Assembly: GCA_944989445.1 (NCBI GenBank)
Contig: CALYLW010000341.1
Coordinates: forward strand, 1,130,132-1,194,131
Direction: 5' to 3'
DNA length: 64,000 nt
Source: Ampullaceana balthica
Taxonomy: Eukaryota > Mollusca > Gastropoda > Lymnaeidae
In this document: one piece after another, positions 12,691 through 48,429 of the stretch
Numbering within the stretch: the first letter of the stretch is position 1
Layout: the number at the start of each line of letters is the position of its first letter
Made by a program: the position numbers and the translations under genes
The notes under the pieces: model-generated
Database searches by the model: none
Seen by the model: only the letters and a program-made list of their open reading frames with translations
What the model was told of the DNA's origin: nothing

Positions 12691-13348
12691 CAGAGGCGTA
12701 ACTAGTTTTTTGGCGCCCTTGGCTAATTTATTTTTGGCGCCCTTGATAAATTGACAAAGTTTCCGCTTTGCGATTTTTCATTTGTTAGAAAAAATGCTTG
12801 TATTTGTCTTATTTTATTTATGACATTAATTTCGTGGTCTGACAGTGACAGTAATACAACGTGAATATAAAAAATGCCTTCCCTTCCATCCACAAATTTA
12901 CTCCCTCGACGGTGTGATGGGGATAGTAAGATTTTTCTTTTTAAAAGAGAGACTGTAAAATCATATTGACATTTGTATGATACTGTGGAGGGAGTAAAGT
13001 GGGGGAGGGAAGGTGTCTCCTTTCACGGGCATGTGTCATCATGTCAAAGCAAGTTGGCTTCATATGAAACATAGACACCGCCTCCCTTTCCTGTCAAGCC
13101 TACTAGCCGGTATGGCTGTTCACTCCTCAATATCTACATTGTCCATGATTATTTGGCGCCTATTACGCCATTTTCCTTAACGCAAAAACTCCGTAAGTCG
13201 ATTTTTTTCCGCGCCCTTTTGAGTTCGAATTAGAGAGGTCCGACTGTATTTATTTAAATACACATTTAAAAATTAGAGATGTAGTGGCGCCCTTTTGAGC
13301 TGGCGCCCTTGACAACTGCCCCGATGCCAACCCGTTGCTACGCCACTG
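12691..13348. mobile_element. Non-autonomous hAT element (CAGWGGCGTA termini)
   Basis: 658 bp with ends CAGAGGCGTAACTAG and GTTGCTACGCCACTG and exact 8-bp duplication CCACGAAG (12683-12690 and 13349-13356). The interior repeats the phrase TGGCGCCCTTG several times. It is inserted into the hAT remnant at 11683-13500. Confidence 0.87.
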
Positions 13349-13903
13349 CCACGAAGCATACAAACAAACGTATGTTAACGTTGTTCAGACTCTTGCGATA
13401 ATTTCACTGCCACATGGAAAATAAAACGACAAAGGATTGGATCCAAGTTTGACTACAAATGGTGATTGGGATACGGACAGTAAGTCTCGACCAACATCAC
13501 TTCTTCATTCCTTGTGTAACTTCACATTTATTTATAGTTTTACATAGAAGCTTTAAACTTTTGAATAACTGCAACCCAACAAAATCATTTAGTTTATTTT
13601 AAATGAATGTACCTGCCAAAATAAGAAATGATTCCAATTAGTGAATCCATTCAGCCTTAACATTTATTTTGTAGATGGCCCTTAAGGCCTTAAGGGGGTC
13701 GCGAACCACGGATTAAGACTATCTCTTCTAACACTCCCACCCGACTCTCTAATAAAATAAATGAATTTAAAAAAAATGACTATTGGAGAGGAGCTTTGCT
13801 ATACGTTTTAATGCTGTTGTCAAGGAAAGCGTGACAAGTATACGCTCAAGACCGCATTGAAGACTTGTGGCATTGAGTATGACTTCCACAGGGGGCAGCA
13901 GCC

Positions 13904-14155
13904 TACGACGAAGCCTCCGAACGCCTTATTTTACCGAACGGCGCAGGAACTTGTGAAGCTAACAGACAACAGGCTTCCAACTCCAGAAGACATGTCAAGA
14001 AATATCGTGCTCGAAACCCAACTGATGACATCCTGACCGTCTCTGGCCCGACCTGTGGACGCACCTTTCGGGCAAAGATTGGTCTGATGAGCCACCAAAG
14101 GAAACACCAAGCTGCCACAGCTGGGATGAAGAGAATGGTTGGTCCTCGTCGATAA
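13904..14155 (+). pseudogene. Zinc-finger tail of a LINE-type reverse transcriptase ORF (remnant)
   Basis: A plus-strand frame reads P-T-C-G-R-T-F-R-A-K-I-G-L-M-S-H-Q-R-K-H, a C2H2 finger of the kind found at the end of many molluscan LINE ORFs, followed by a short basic tail and stop. A degraded relative lies at 56140-56225. The upstream polymerase is absent, and the LINE assignment is inference. Confidence 0.45.
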
Positions 14156-14659
14156 CGACGGACCAACAAGAACAATACTATTGAGAGATCTATAAGGATT
14201 CAGTATAGTTTTAAAAAATCATTTAATATTACATACTATTTTTCAAGGTGGTTTGAATTTTGAATATCCTGGCGAAATGCAGCTAATAAAAAATCATAAA
14301 AGATCAGAGGAAAGGTTCCCGTTCAGTAAAACATGACCCCAAATTCGTGGTTCTTTTTGTCTGAGACTAAAACAATAACCGAAGAGATATCGAGATTTTA
14401 ATGTAGTGTCTTGAGTAATCATATGGGATTAAATAACAACATAGATTTATTTCATTATAACCAATGACTCTCGTCATTCATTTCCCCCTCAAATCCAACT
14501 AGTAGGCCTACAATTACATACATTCGTGTTAATATCCATGTGAAAGAAAAACATTCAAGGTTTATAACACGTGTACATCTCAAAGAAATGTGAGTGAATT
14601 TTTTTTAAATTTCGAAATCCAATGCCAAAATGTGCACCAATGTATTAAGCAGTCAGCAG

Positions 14660-16561
14660 TAGGCCTGTCAACGGGTACCCGGGACCCGGGTACCCGTTGC
14701 CGTGTGATTACCCGGGTAATAAAATTCCGCCCGGGTACCCGTGAAAATGTGGCTTCTATGTCTATATTAACCGTAGGCCAAACTTCGGCTCCCATGCGGC
14801 TTTTTGTGTTTACATTGTTGGCTTGCGAAACAATTTATCAAATGAAAATTTTTGTTTCAAATATATGCTGTGAAGTACTTCTAAGGAGAAATATCTGTCA
14901 ACGGGAAATAAAATACGGTCCCAATAAATACAATGTATTTTGATATATATTTTTTTTCTCTCAACCTGAAACAGAAATCGCACAACACACTAAAAAAATA
15001 GTTCTTTAAAAGAATCGTATAACGAAAACAAAAGTCCTCTGCCAAAAAAAAATGATGGACTGCTTAGAGATGAAAGACGCTGTGTTTGTTAATAAAAAAA
15101 CACTCTTGCTTTGACTAACTTTGCTTTGAAATACGCCGATTGATACTAGCTAATATTGTTTATTTACCCCCTCTCCTCCCTTCACTCCTATAACCCACAC
15201 CCCTTACATCCGCCTTACTTCTTGTGTTCATTAACACGTGGTGACCTAGAAAAACTGATGCTAATAATTCGTACAAGGTCGTAAGTATTTAAATTTAATA
15301 AATTGAATAGTTACTAACAGTGTAGGATGGGCAGACGTCGGCTGTGAGGATGAACTGCACAGAGATGAAAGATGCCGTGTTTGTTTTTTGTTCATTCAAA
15401 CACCCTTGCTTTAGAACTAACTTTGCTTTGAAATAGCCGACCGTGGGTCACCGATTGATACTATCTATCTAATGGCGTTTTTTTCTACTCTCCCCCCCCC
15501 TCTCCTCTCTTCCCTCCTATAACCCAGTGCTTCTCAAAATTTTTTGTATTGCGGACCGGCAGGAATGTTTTTCATTGCATCTGGAACCGGTGCACTATTT
15601 TCCCTGTACTTACATGGTAGCGAAATGAATTATATTTCCTTTTATTTTATTTCCTTTTATTTCTTTCATTTATTTGCTTATTGTCAAAAATGACAAATTC
15701 TATAGGGTTGGTATTATTGATAGCAATTGGATGATTATAATTATATTTTTCTCTCCTTTCTTGATAACTTGCGCGGACCCCCACTTTGAGAAGCACTGCT
15801 ATAACCCACACCCTTGCATTCGCGTGTGTTTCTTGTGTTCATTGACACGTGTTTGCCTAGCCCAAAAATTGATATTAATAATACACCCAAAGTTAACAAG
15901 ATGGGTTAGACGTCGTATGGAATCAGGCTAATCAAGTTGACAGCGACACGGCAAAATGCAACCATTGTAATTTAATTGTGTCTGTGAAGGGTGGCAACCC
16001 AACGCGATAAAACGACATGTGAACGTTATTCATATAATTGATATTGATAAACAAACCGCCGATCCACCCAATATCAGAAATATTTTGGTGTCAACAAAAG
16101 CAGTACCACTGACCAAAGCACGATCACTTGAGATTTACCGCAGTATTGCGTCCTTCATCGCCATTAGCATCGACTACCGACGCCAAGTGGATATTAACAT
16201 TAAAGGTATGAAACTGAATATTACGTCATTGCCGTAGACATTTTGTTTGCATGTTCAGTTTATTGTCATTTAAGAGTATGACGAATGCATTTACAGCAGG
16301 AATTGAATAAAAGTTTTTAGTGCATTATAGTTAATTATAGTGCATTAGTAATAGTATGTTACTGTAACTGGAAGCAAGCCGTTGGCTACTACTACTGTGT
16401 GAAATGAGGTGCATGAATGGTGGCTAGGTTGCATTGTATTGTATAGCGATCATGACGGGGAAAATTATGCGACGTTTAAGTTTAGAACGGGTAACCCGGG
16501 TACCCGTCCGAAATTTTCACGGGTACCCGGGCAGCTTTTTTCAACAAAATTGACAGCCCTA
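14660..16561. mobile_element. TAGGGCTGTCAA-type hAT element with palindromic subterminal repeats
   Basis: 1902 bp, ends TAGGCCTGTCAACGGG and TTGACAGCCCTA, with an exact 8-bp duplication GTCAGCAG (14652-14659 and 16562-16569). Both ends carry clusters of CGGGTACCCG, probably transposase-binding repeats. No transposase was recognised, so it is non-autonomous. A 274-bp element is nested inside. Confidence 0.82.
15525..15798. mobile_element. CAGTGCTTCTCAAA hAT MITE nested in 14660-16561
   Basis: 274 bp, ends CAGTGCTTCTCAAAA and TTTGAGAAGCACTG, exact 8-bp duplication CTATAACC at 15517-15524 and 15799-15806. The same insertion is present in the 8930-10345 copy, so it predates their separation. Confidence 0.85.
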
Positions 16562-17508
16562 GTCAGCAGTCGTCACCCCGTGTTGATAATTTGGGAATTA
16601 CCAGCGTATCTCAATTTTTAATGCGTCAATCAGACGCTGATGATATTTTAGGGCCGTTGACTTTTATCGTGTTGATTAAATATTGATGTGTCTGTATTAA
16701 TATCAAGGTGCTATGATTATAGGCGTAACGTTCATTTGGAATCGGCACGCTTAAAGGAACATACAGGCCATTTGGTGTGCCTCCCCCATGCACCACATAC
16801 ACAAGTACACACACGCTCACCAACACAGTCGCGTGGACTTTTGAGCACAAAGTGACTCGAGGGCATAGGGCGCCGAATTAACGTAAGATTCTGTTTATAA
16901 AGTTAACAAACGTGTCTACTGCTTTGATTTTTTTTAAATAAACAAAAAACAATATTTTTTAAACTCCAAGTCACACGACTGGTGTATTTGTGCCTTAACT
17001 TGCCCCTTGCTGCACCGTGCAGCGATGATTCATTTTAACCCTCAGGTGATTGGTCATCTGATTGACGAGAGATGTTTTGGTATTATTATTCTGTCTTTCT
17101 GGACAATGGCGTTGGCATTGACGTCAGTAATAGTCAACCAGGGCTGGTAAAACAATGGTGTCATTTCGTTAGTAGCCTATTCCTCACTGGGCCTAACACG
17201 AGTCGTCCTGACACAGTTGAAATCTGAATTTCAAATCAAAGCAAATCTTAATTTATGAATGTTTGTAAATTCAGTTCATTAAATTAAGTAACCTTTCAAA
17301 ATTATTGTCATTTAAGTTTTCAGCATTACAAAATTCATATCAGTTTATATAAGTGTTAAAAAATTAGGCCAAACAGTTAACATTTCTCTATACTCTGCTT
17401 TTATCGAAGCAGAAACCTTGTAAATAACTTCATAATATCAACTGATGAACTATAAATAGATAAAATATTTAGATCGTGTTAATACCACACGGTTCCAAAA
17501 ACTCCCAA

Positions 17509-18270
17509 GGGGGCGTCCATAAATGACGTCACGCAGCTAGGGGGGAGGGGTTCACACATTTGTGACGATGTGTGATGAGGGGGATGGAGGGGTGTTTAAG
17601 AAATGTGACGTCACATCAAAACGGGCAACTTTAAATAAAAGTTCCACTTAAATAGTTGATTGCCTAAAATATATTTAATGACGTTTTGCATGGCTTTACG
17701 CGCGTAACGATATTAGAATGCAGCCTTCCACTAAATACATACTTAAATGACAAAACATTTTTTAAAAATCCGTAACAAATCTTTTTTTAAACTATAAATC
17801 CTTTATATATGAGACATAACTAAAAGTATGATCAATATAATATGCACCGTGCGACAGACTAACATAAACATTTACATGCAACATAGAGATACATAGTGAT
17901 GATCTAAAAATTCATTAATTTAATAACATTACATTCGATCAATGTGAAATTTTGAAAGATCATTTTTATCGTCCCCACGAGTCTGCCTGAAAAAATTCAG
18001 CTCGATATAATACCGGGAAGTTGGTTACAAATCGATCCAAAATTTTTTGCGACAGACAAGCAGACACTAAGAGCTCATATACAGGATTTTAAAAGTGATT
18101 TGAAACATGCTCATTTTCAAATAGAAAATACGGCTTTTATGGGGGGGGGTGTTAAGCTTTGTGACGTCATATTGGATGGAGGTGGGGTCTAAGTTTTTGT
18201 GAAGACGAGTGACGGGGGGAGGGGGTGAAAAATCAGCCAAAATCGCATGACATCATTTTATGGACAGCCC
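17509..18270. mobile_element. GGCCGTCCATAAATGACGTCA-type MITE with nested insertion
   Basis: Termini GGGCGTCCATAAATGACGTCA and ATCATTTTATGGACAGCCC; the interior matches the 54.4-kb copy. A different dispersed repeat (with CTTTATATATGAGACATAAC) is inserted at about 17760-18085, which is absent from the other copies. Confidence 0.7.
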
Positions 18271-18864
18271 TTAAGGCTGACTAAATTGACCTTTCCAAAT
18301 AATCTTATATTTAATGGTTCGTTACCTCCCTTTCAATGCAATCCCTCATTCGCCTTAACTCTATTCTCCAATATTTTCTCACTACTAACATTGATATTAA
18401 TGATATCCTATATACCCAATTATTCCCAAAATTAAACCACCATATCTGCCTCACTTAAAAGAAATAGTTAAATAAATTATTTTTATCGGATAAAAAAAAA
18501 TTCAATACCAAAATCTTCTAAAATCATATGCAACCTAATTTTCAGCATACTAGTTTAAAAAAAGCACAAAAGCTACTTATCAATATAATAAAATATAATA
18601 TATATATACACACACACACACATCAATGATGACTCTTGTTTCTTGCTAATATGATTTGATAGATAGATTTGTCAAATGCAATTTATAAATGGACTGCTAT
18701 ACACGAGTTAACAACATGCAACTGGGTTAGAGGATATTATTCCCAAGCTAATATAGAAGTGTTAACATGAATAAGGGTTAAAAGACACAACTTCCAGGCC
18801 CTTAAAGATAGGTTCCAATGCGTAATGGTTGGAAAACAATTTTCAAAAGGCTGAAATAAAAGTG

Positions 18865-18929
18865 TTACACACACACACATATATATATATACAAACATAT
18901 ATATACATATATATATATATATTATATAC

Positions 18930-19027
<98 letters not shown>

Positions 19028-19040
19028 CATACATATATAT
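18865..19040. repeat. (TA)n microsatellite
   Basis: CA repeats passing into about 150 bp of mainly TA dinucleotides. It borders a TAGGGCTG-ended element. Confidence 0.97.
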
Positions 19041-19216
19041 ATTAGGGCTGCGGAAATTAACGATTAATTTCTCGATTAATCGTTAAAATGTTTTAACGAT
19101 TAATCGACCCTCCAGTTTTGAATGTACTGGAAGTAAAAAAGTAAAACTTCGGCTGATAAATATAAACTAATTTCCGGACGATTACACGAACATTTTTGTT
19201 TAAACTATTCACTTAG

Positions 19217-20920
19217 GTCAGGGGTGTCCAACTTTTTGCATGGCGGGCCATATTCGTTGAAATAAAGATATTCGCGGGCCGGATTCAAATACTATTATAA
19301 AACTGACATAGATTGAGAAGTTTTAATTGCAAAATTTTTATGTGAAGGGTGAAACTGAGATCTTGAATGCAGTAAATAGTTGAGGTCAGGCTCAATGCCA
19401 CGGTTTTGATACGTATGATAAGTATGATATCGCGTATGTGAGAGTCACTTATTCTCCTCCTCACACGGTTCTTATTAAAAATTCAACACTGGAAATTTCT
19501 ATTCACACAAGTATGTCGAGCCCAAACAAGCTGAGCATTTTCTAAACAAACCTTCGAATCTCTTGGAATATCTCTTTATCCAGCTGACGATAAAAGTCAA
19601 TGAGAGAAAGATGTTGTTGTGTGCTGAGACATCCAGCATCACTTTGCAACTCAATGAGTTCCAGCTGCAGATTGCCTGGAGCATCATCAGGGTCCACAGA
19701 GAAAGGGGAAGACAAAAACATGATTTCCTTTTCAATAGTTCCAAAGTCCTGAAAGCTTCTTTGAAATTCACCTGACAGGGTGCAACTTACCTCTGCATTT
19801 GCTCAGCAAAGCTTCTTTCTGGAAAAATTTGTCATGATTTCCAGTAAGGCGGGAAAATGTGTGGGATTAGACTGCAGTTGAGACAGCTGCCTTTGAAAAA
19901 AGTTGCATCTTGTTCCCAAAAGCCTTTATATGTATGTGAATATAATTGACTTACCACTGTAATGTGACCTTGCCCACTTTGTGTTAAGAACGTTTAGATG
20001 TCTTGTCACATCAACTAAAAATGCTAAATCTGCCAGCCAAGCAGTATCAGATAATTCTGAAATTGGTTGTTCCTTAAATTCCATGAATTGCCCAATTTCT
20101 TTTTTAAGTGGATAGAAGCGCTCAAGTGCTGTCCCCGACTGAGCCATTTTACATCAATGTAATAATACACAACATCTCCGTATTCTCCCTGGATGTGCAG
20201 AAGAAACTGCTGAAACTGGTATTGAAACAGGGCTTTAGAGCGATTAAGGTTTATAGCTTTTATCACTGGCTTAAAAACCTAATCATATCTAAGGTGTTGG
20301 GCACAAAGAGTTTGTTGGTGAAATATCTACTGAAGTTTAAAAGCTTTGCCGCCTTCTTCGCTGACTTTGTTACAAACAAGTGTTGTTAGTCCACTATGTC
20401 ACCATTCATGACTAGAGCACCATCAGTAATAATGCCAGATATTTTTTCCATGGTAGTTTTATGTAATTGATAGCAGAAAAAACCGGAAGCAAATAAAGCT
20501 TTCCCCCGTGTTTGGTTTTTTTAAGACTCTGAAGGTAAAGTAATTCTCCACTCACACACATGTCATCATTAACTCCTCTAAAAGAAGAAGTTGGATAGTG
20601 CCAGATGCATCAGTGCTTTCATCACAGGCTATCGAAAAAATTCACATATTTCTGTTTAAAAATGATGTCATCAATTTTTTACGGTAGGCCTTCCTTAACT
20701 TCATCGGGTTTTTTAAAATCAATTTCCACGTTATTAAAAAAAACCGTCATCGATTTTCGCCATCATTTGACGTTATTAAAAACAGTAAACGTAAAAATTT
20801 TGACTTTTTTTAATAAATATAATGTCTTTACAGAAATTATACGTCAGTCATTTAATTATTTTAGATGATGTAGTGGGCCAGTTAAAAATGCTTAGCGGGC
20901 CGGACTTTGGACACCCCTGG
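19217..20920 (-). mobile_element. hAT element with CAGGGGTGTCC termini and broken transposase
   Basis: Ends CAGGGGTGTCCAACTTTTT and TTTGGACACCCCTG. Minus-strand pieces match GTF2IRD2-like hAT transposases: 20266-20024 contains V-K-W-L-S-R-G, and 20147-19926 contains L-K-K-E-I-G-Q-F-M-E-F-K then L-A-D-L-A-F-L-V-D-V-T-R-H-L-N. The pieces overlap in two frames, so there is a frameshift. No good 8-bp duplication was seen. Confidence 0.72.
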
Positions 20921-20931
20921 CTTGTTCAAAA

Positions 20932-21511
20932 CTATGGCGGATTAAGAGGGGGCTGAACGGGCTAAAGCCAGGGGCCCCCGGTGATTTAGGGGCCCCCAAA
21001 TTTAGTATATGTTATAATAAAGGTGGAAATTTTTTGCATGAATCCCTAAAAATATAATAAATTAAAAAAATCTTATGTATTAATCTGATCGCTGTTCGGA
21101 CCCGATAGTGAATACTTCTTATAACTTTTAAATTTATAGTCCCATTAAGATCTGGTGGTCTTGTGGCATCTACAGGCGTGTAGTGCTAGCGGTGTCGGGT
21201 TCGAATCCCAGTGGGGGTATAATTTTATTTTGGATTTGTCTTTTTAAAAAAAATTTATTTTTACACTCAATTTTACGATACCAGCAAATAGTTATTTCTT
21301 CGTGTTCCGTTTTTTTATGAATCCGATCCCGTAGTACAGAAACATTATGAGAAAGGAACCAATGGACTATTTAGTTACATGTTACAGTTATAGTACTTAT
21401 AGTCTTATATTATTAGCTGTCAGCAATCATTTTGTTTAAAGGGACGCTGGCTGGATAGGGCCCCAGTTTGAATTGCAGCCAGGGGCCCCGTGCAGTCTTA
21501 ATCCGCCCCTG
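20932..21511. mobile_element. hAT-type MITE with GGCGGATTAAG termini and tRNA-like interior
   Basis: 580 bp, ends CTATGGCGGATTAAG and CTTAATCCGCCCCTG, exact 8-bp duplication GTTCAAAA (20924-20931 and 21512-21519). A tRNA-like segment lies at about 21153-21219. Confidence 0.84.
21153..21219 (+). ncRNA. tRNA-like segment (A and B box) inside a MITE
   Basis: TGGTCTTGTGG resembles an A box and GGGTTCGAATCCC is a strong B box with a T-arm fold. The anticodon arm and acceptor stem are not clear, so it is not a functional tRNA. It may be a SINE head or captured tRNA. Confidence 0.45.
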
Positions 21512-22429
21512 GTTCAAAATGTTGATAAAGGTTGTTTCCATTGAGAGAAATCGTTTGCCTACCATGCAATGTTCCCTCTAAGTCTAAGCTCGTTGTTTCG
21601 TGTACAAAGTTTTTAAAAGAACTCGTGTGCAAAGTTGCACAAAGTCCATTTTTTGTGCAAAATTTTACAAAATTTTCTGCGCGGTGATTTTAAACTCCTG
21701 CGTGGCCTTGGTAAAATATCTGCGCAGCGGCGCTGCTTAAAGGGAATATCGCCACCATGGTTCACCTGCAAACCAAGCATCCACTACAGTATTAGAGACT
21801 TCAGTTGACACCGTCTATAGCTATGTGAACGATTTTTCATCTCGGCTGGTTATATTTTCAATAAGACCCGCTCATAACTTGAACTAAATAATGTCAATAC
21901 ACTTGTCTGTTTGCGTTGTTGGTTAAAAGATGTCATATAAAGAAGACATTCCGGTGTTATTTCGATTTTCGACAAGTACGTTTAATAAATGTATTTATGA
22001 CACCATACATTTCAATTTTTGGCTTTAATCGAAATTAACGATTAATAATTAATCGGTAATTTTTCAAAAGTTAACGATTAATTTTAACTTAATCGATAAC
22101 AGCCCTAATATATATATATATATATCAGTGTCATTATTTTACACGGGGACTATAGTGGTTACATGAATTTGTCACAGTCTGACTCATGTGATGTTTTGGG
22201 TCCTCCACAACTTGAGATTTCTGTTTTGATGTGAGTAAGCGTTAGCCAATTTTCCCTTTTGTAATAGATCTTTGCTTCATTCTTGTGGGAGATAGGAGAA
22301 CAGTTAGCTGTTGTTCTTTTTTTTTCCTTATGAAAAATGGAGAAAACCAAAACACTATTTATCCTTATTCCACCACCACGAATTTCACCACTACCACAAA
22401 TAAGAATCTATCTCTATATCTTATATAAT

Positions 22430-22697
22430 TCACCAGAACAAGCACGAGACTAGTGCAAATAAGCATGACGAATGACCCTCTAGGCTGGTGCAGGGTGGGG
22501 GGGGGGAAGGTAGCTTACCACAGTGCGCATGTCTCGAGACAACAATGCGGCGGCGTCCGTCACGACGTCCACTCGCGTTGTTTCGATTTCGTCGTGCATC
22601 AATTTGTGTCCGTCCCCCCCCCCTCCTTTTCTTTGCACTATCTATGAGCAAGTCTACGGCTTTATGCTACGTCGCGCTTTGTATCTAGTTATGGAAT
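22430..22697. repeat. Dispersed element (copy 1) in receptor upstream region
   Basis: Shares GCATGACGAATG, CACAGTGCGCATGTCTC, and the C-run followed by CTTTGCACTATCTATGA with 51731-52270. Absent from the homologous upstream region at 61.5 kb, so it is an insertion. Confidence 0.6.
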
Positions 22698-22854
22698 ATT
22701 ATAGACAGGTGAGTATAGAAGTAATAGTAATGAATATACATTTTCCAAGGAGAAATGTATATACTGGTGAAAATACAAGTAATATCATATGCATTTGCTC
22801 TGGAAGCTTATATACAGTTGGCTTTAAAAAAATAGAATGCACATTTGTAAACGA

Positions 22855-23170
22855 AGCTTATATACACAGGCGGCTATCGAAGTTACACTACGATGCATAC
22901 GGGTACCGGCTGGTTTGTCGCGCAACTGCGTTTGGCCTCCAAAGTACAGGCTCGCACTTCAAGATAATTGTACGTGGAATGGGGAAGGGGATACAACAGT
23001 TTCATGAATACAGAGTAATTATCAGCGTACCCACCTTTCCATGGTAAATGCCATTTTGGCAGCCCGCGTCCCCGTTGAGACGTCTGAAACTCAATGGTCG
23101 TGGCTGTTGTGTTTGGATTATATTCAGTTGAGTTGAGAACTCAAAACACGCTCTTTGAGTTCGTGAAAAT
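22855..23170 (+). promoter_or_regulatory. Putative 5' flank and 5' UTR of receptor gene (copy A)
   Basis: Sequence immediately upstream of exon 1 is conserved with 61695-62033 upstream of the duplicate exon, including the stretch with CTCAATGGTCGTGGCTG and the purine/pyrimidine run before the ATG. No clear TATA box or transcription start could be chosen. The regulatory role is inferred from position and conservation of the duplicated block. Confidence 0.35.
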
Positions 23171-47046
<23,876 letters not shown>

Positions 47047-47207
47047 ATGTTATTCGCACATGATCTTCTCATTCAGTTTTATGCTATTATTATTATTATA
47101 GCATTTTTGACAGCAGTATTCCTGACAACTTTACTCTACATGCCAGCTTCTAATCCCCAACATGCCAAAGTTGTCCCGTCTCACTTTTAAAAAAATGTTG
47201 ATCTTTT

Positions 47208-47252
47208 AATAAAAAGTAATAGTTTCTTATAAGTTTTTCAGAGAAAATAAAT
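47208..47252 (+). terminator. Candidate polyadenylation signals after cassette 1
   Basis: AATAAA at 47208-47213 and again near 47247, 160-200 bp after the cassette 1 stop. They would allow cassette 1 to act as a terminal exon with its own 3' end. In AT-rich sequence such hexamers also arise by chance. Confidence 0.4.
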
Positions 47253-47596
47253 AAATTTATAACCACCATTCTTCTCCATTTTTTTTAAAATTGTTTTTTT
47301 TTCTTCTTTTTTTCTCTAATTTAAATTGATAAATGCCTCGGTCTCAACTGTAGTGAATGTTTTCTCTCTTGGTCTATTCCGGCTATTCGGTTGCTCATTA
47401 TGTTCATTAGAAATACAAATAATTTACAGTTTAAAATTTGCCACAACACATTTGAATATTGAAACTGTTCATTTTAACGCTGATTAGAGCTCATTATGTC
47501 TTTAACTTTCCCCAAATGTACATTAAAAAATTGTGTGATTGTTTTAAAAAAATGAATTGTAGTAGACAATTTTATTGCACGTCTTTTTTTTTGAAA

Positions 47597-47895
47597 TACG
47601 CGGTGGTCAAGTGGCAGCGCACTGGACTGTCGTACCGATGGTCACGGGTTCGAATCCGTGTGAAGGCAAGGGTTTGTTCCCGGGGCCTAGGGCGTCCCTG
47701 AGTCACCCCGCTCCGAATGGGTACCTAACTAGATGTAGTGTTAGGCGGCTGGGTAAGGCGTGGAACCCACAAAGCCGTGGCCTGTGAACGCTGCATCACT
47801 TGCCAACAGATCATCTGTCATGGTCTGTGGACGCAACTATCTTCTGCATAGAAGGAGCGTCTGTATTGATAAGATAAGATAGAAGATAAGATAAA
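47597..47895 (+). mobile_element. tRNA-derived SINE, copy 1
   Basis: A box TGGTCAAGTGG and B box GGTTCGAATCC within a tRNA-like head, a central part with TGTGAACGCTGCATCACTTGCC, and a 3' part with a GACGC...GCGTC hairpin and (GATAA)n tail identical in layout to the LINE at 42109-42625. Confidence 0.88.
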
Positions 47896-48429
47896 AGACA
47901 CATCAAATGTGTGGTTCTCTAGCAGACGAAATAATATCATTTCCGATATATGGATTGGAATTCAATCTAACTAAACTCAGAACAGAGAAAAAAAAAGAAC
48001 CACAAAAATGCACAGTGTGTAATGAGTAATGAGGTATATTGTTGCTACTTTATGGTTTCTTCGCCTTTCGTAAACCTTAAAAAAATGTTTAAAAATCTTC
48101 GAATGAAAAAACCAAATAAATCTATATATATTTTTTTAAATCTCTAAAAACGTTCCTGTTAAAATCCAGTCCATCTTTTGTAAAATCAATTTTGAAAATT
48201 GAATAAAATACATGATATGCCCTACACGCCCCCTCCCCCAAATATGACTCTCTCGTCCAGGATAACTGAACCTATTTATTATTTAATATCCATGCTGAAA
48301 GCTCAGTTGTAAAGTTATAGATTACATGACAAATGTGACAACAACACACACAAAAACTGCAAGTAGAAAAAGACCATTTTTAAACATTACAAAAAAATTC
48401 GGTTGATTTGATAAAAAACAATTGTTTAA

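Larger units (their letters stand above)
11683..13500 (+). pseudogene. ZMYM1-like hAT (DUF4371-type) transposase remnant with internal tandem expansion
   Basis: Broken plus-strand coding sequence: F-Y-A-V-L-A-D-E-V-T near 11690, then a T-G-E-A-M-A stretch, G-I-P-L, Y-D-G-A-A-S-M-S near 11905, then H-C-S-N-H-A-L-N-L-V-I-A and L-P-D-V-R-N-M-I-D-K-L-K-E. These follow the order found in ZMYM1-like hAT proteins. The HCSNHALNLVIA segment is amplified ten times (11971-12500), and a 658-bp element is inserted at 12691. Stops and frameshifts throughout. Confidence 0.75.
19044..22106. mobile_element. TAGGGCTG-ended element carrying nested hAT copies
   Basis: Ends TAGGGCTGCGGAAATTAACG and ATCGATAACAGCCCTA are inverted relatives. 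Flanked on both sides by TATATATA, as expected for insertion into the TA repeat. It contains the CAGGGGTGTCC element (19217-20920) and the MITE at 20932-21511. The unnested outer sequence is about 0.8 kb with many TTAACGATTAA motifs near both ends. Confidence 0.65.

Noticed and set aside
18737..19086. Tyr-Ile repeat ORFs
   Set aside because: Translation of a TA microsatellite.
19209..20931. 8-bp target duplication for the CAGGGGTGTCC element
   Set aside because: The flanks ACTTAGGT and GCTTGTTC match at only three of eight positions.
22453..23047. 174-codon and shorter ORFs upstream of exon 1
   Set aside because: They run across a repeat insertion and its junction, and are not kept as a frame in the homologous 61.5-62.0 kb region.
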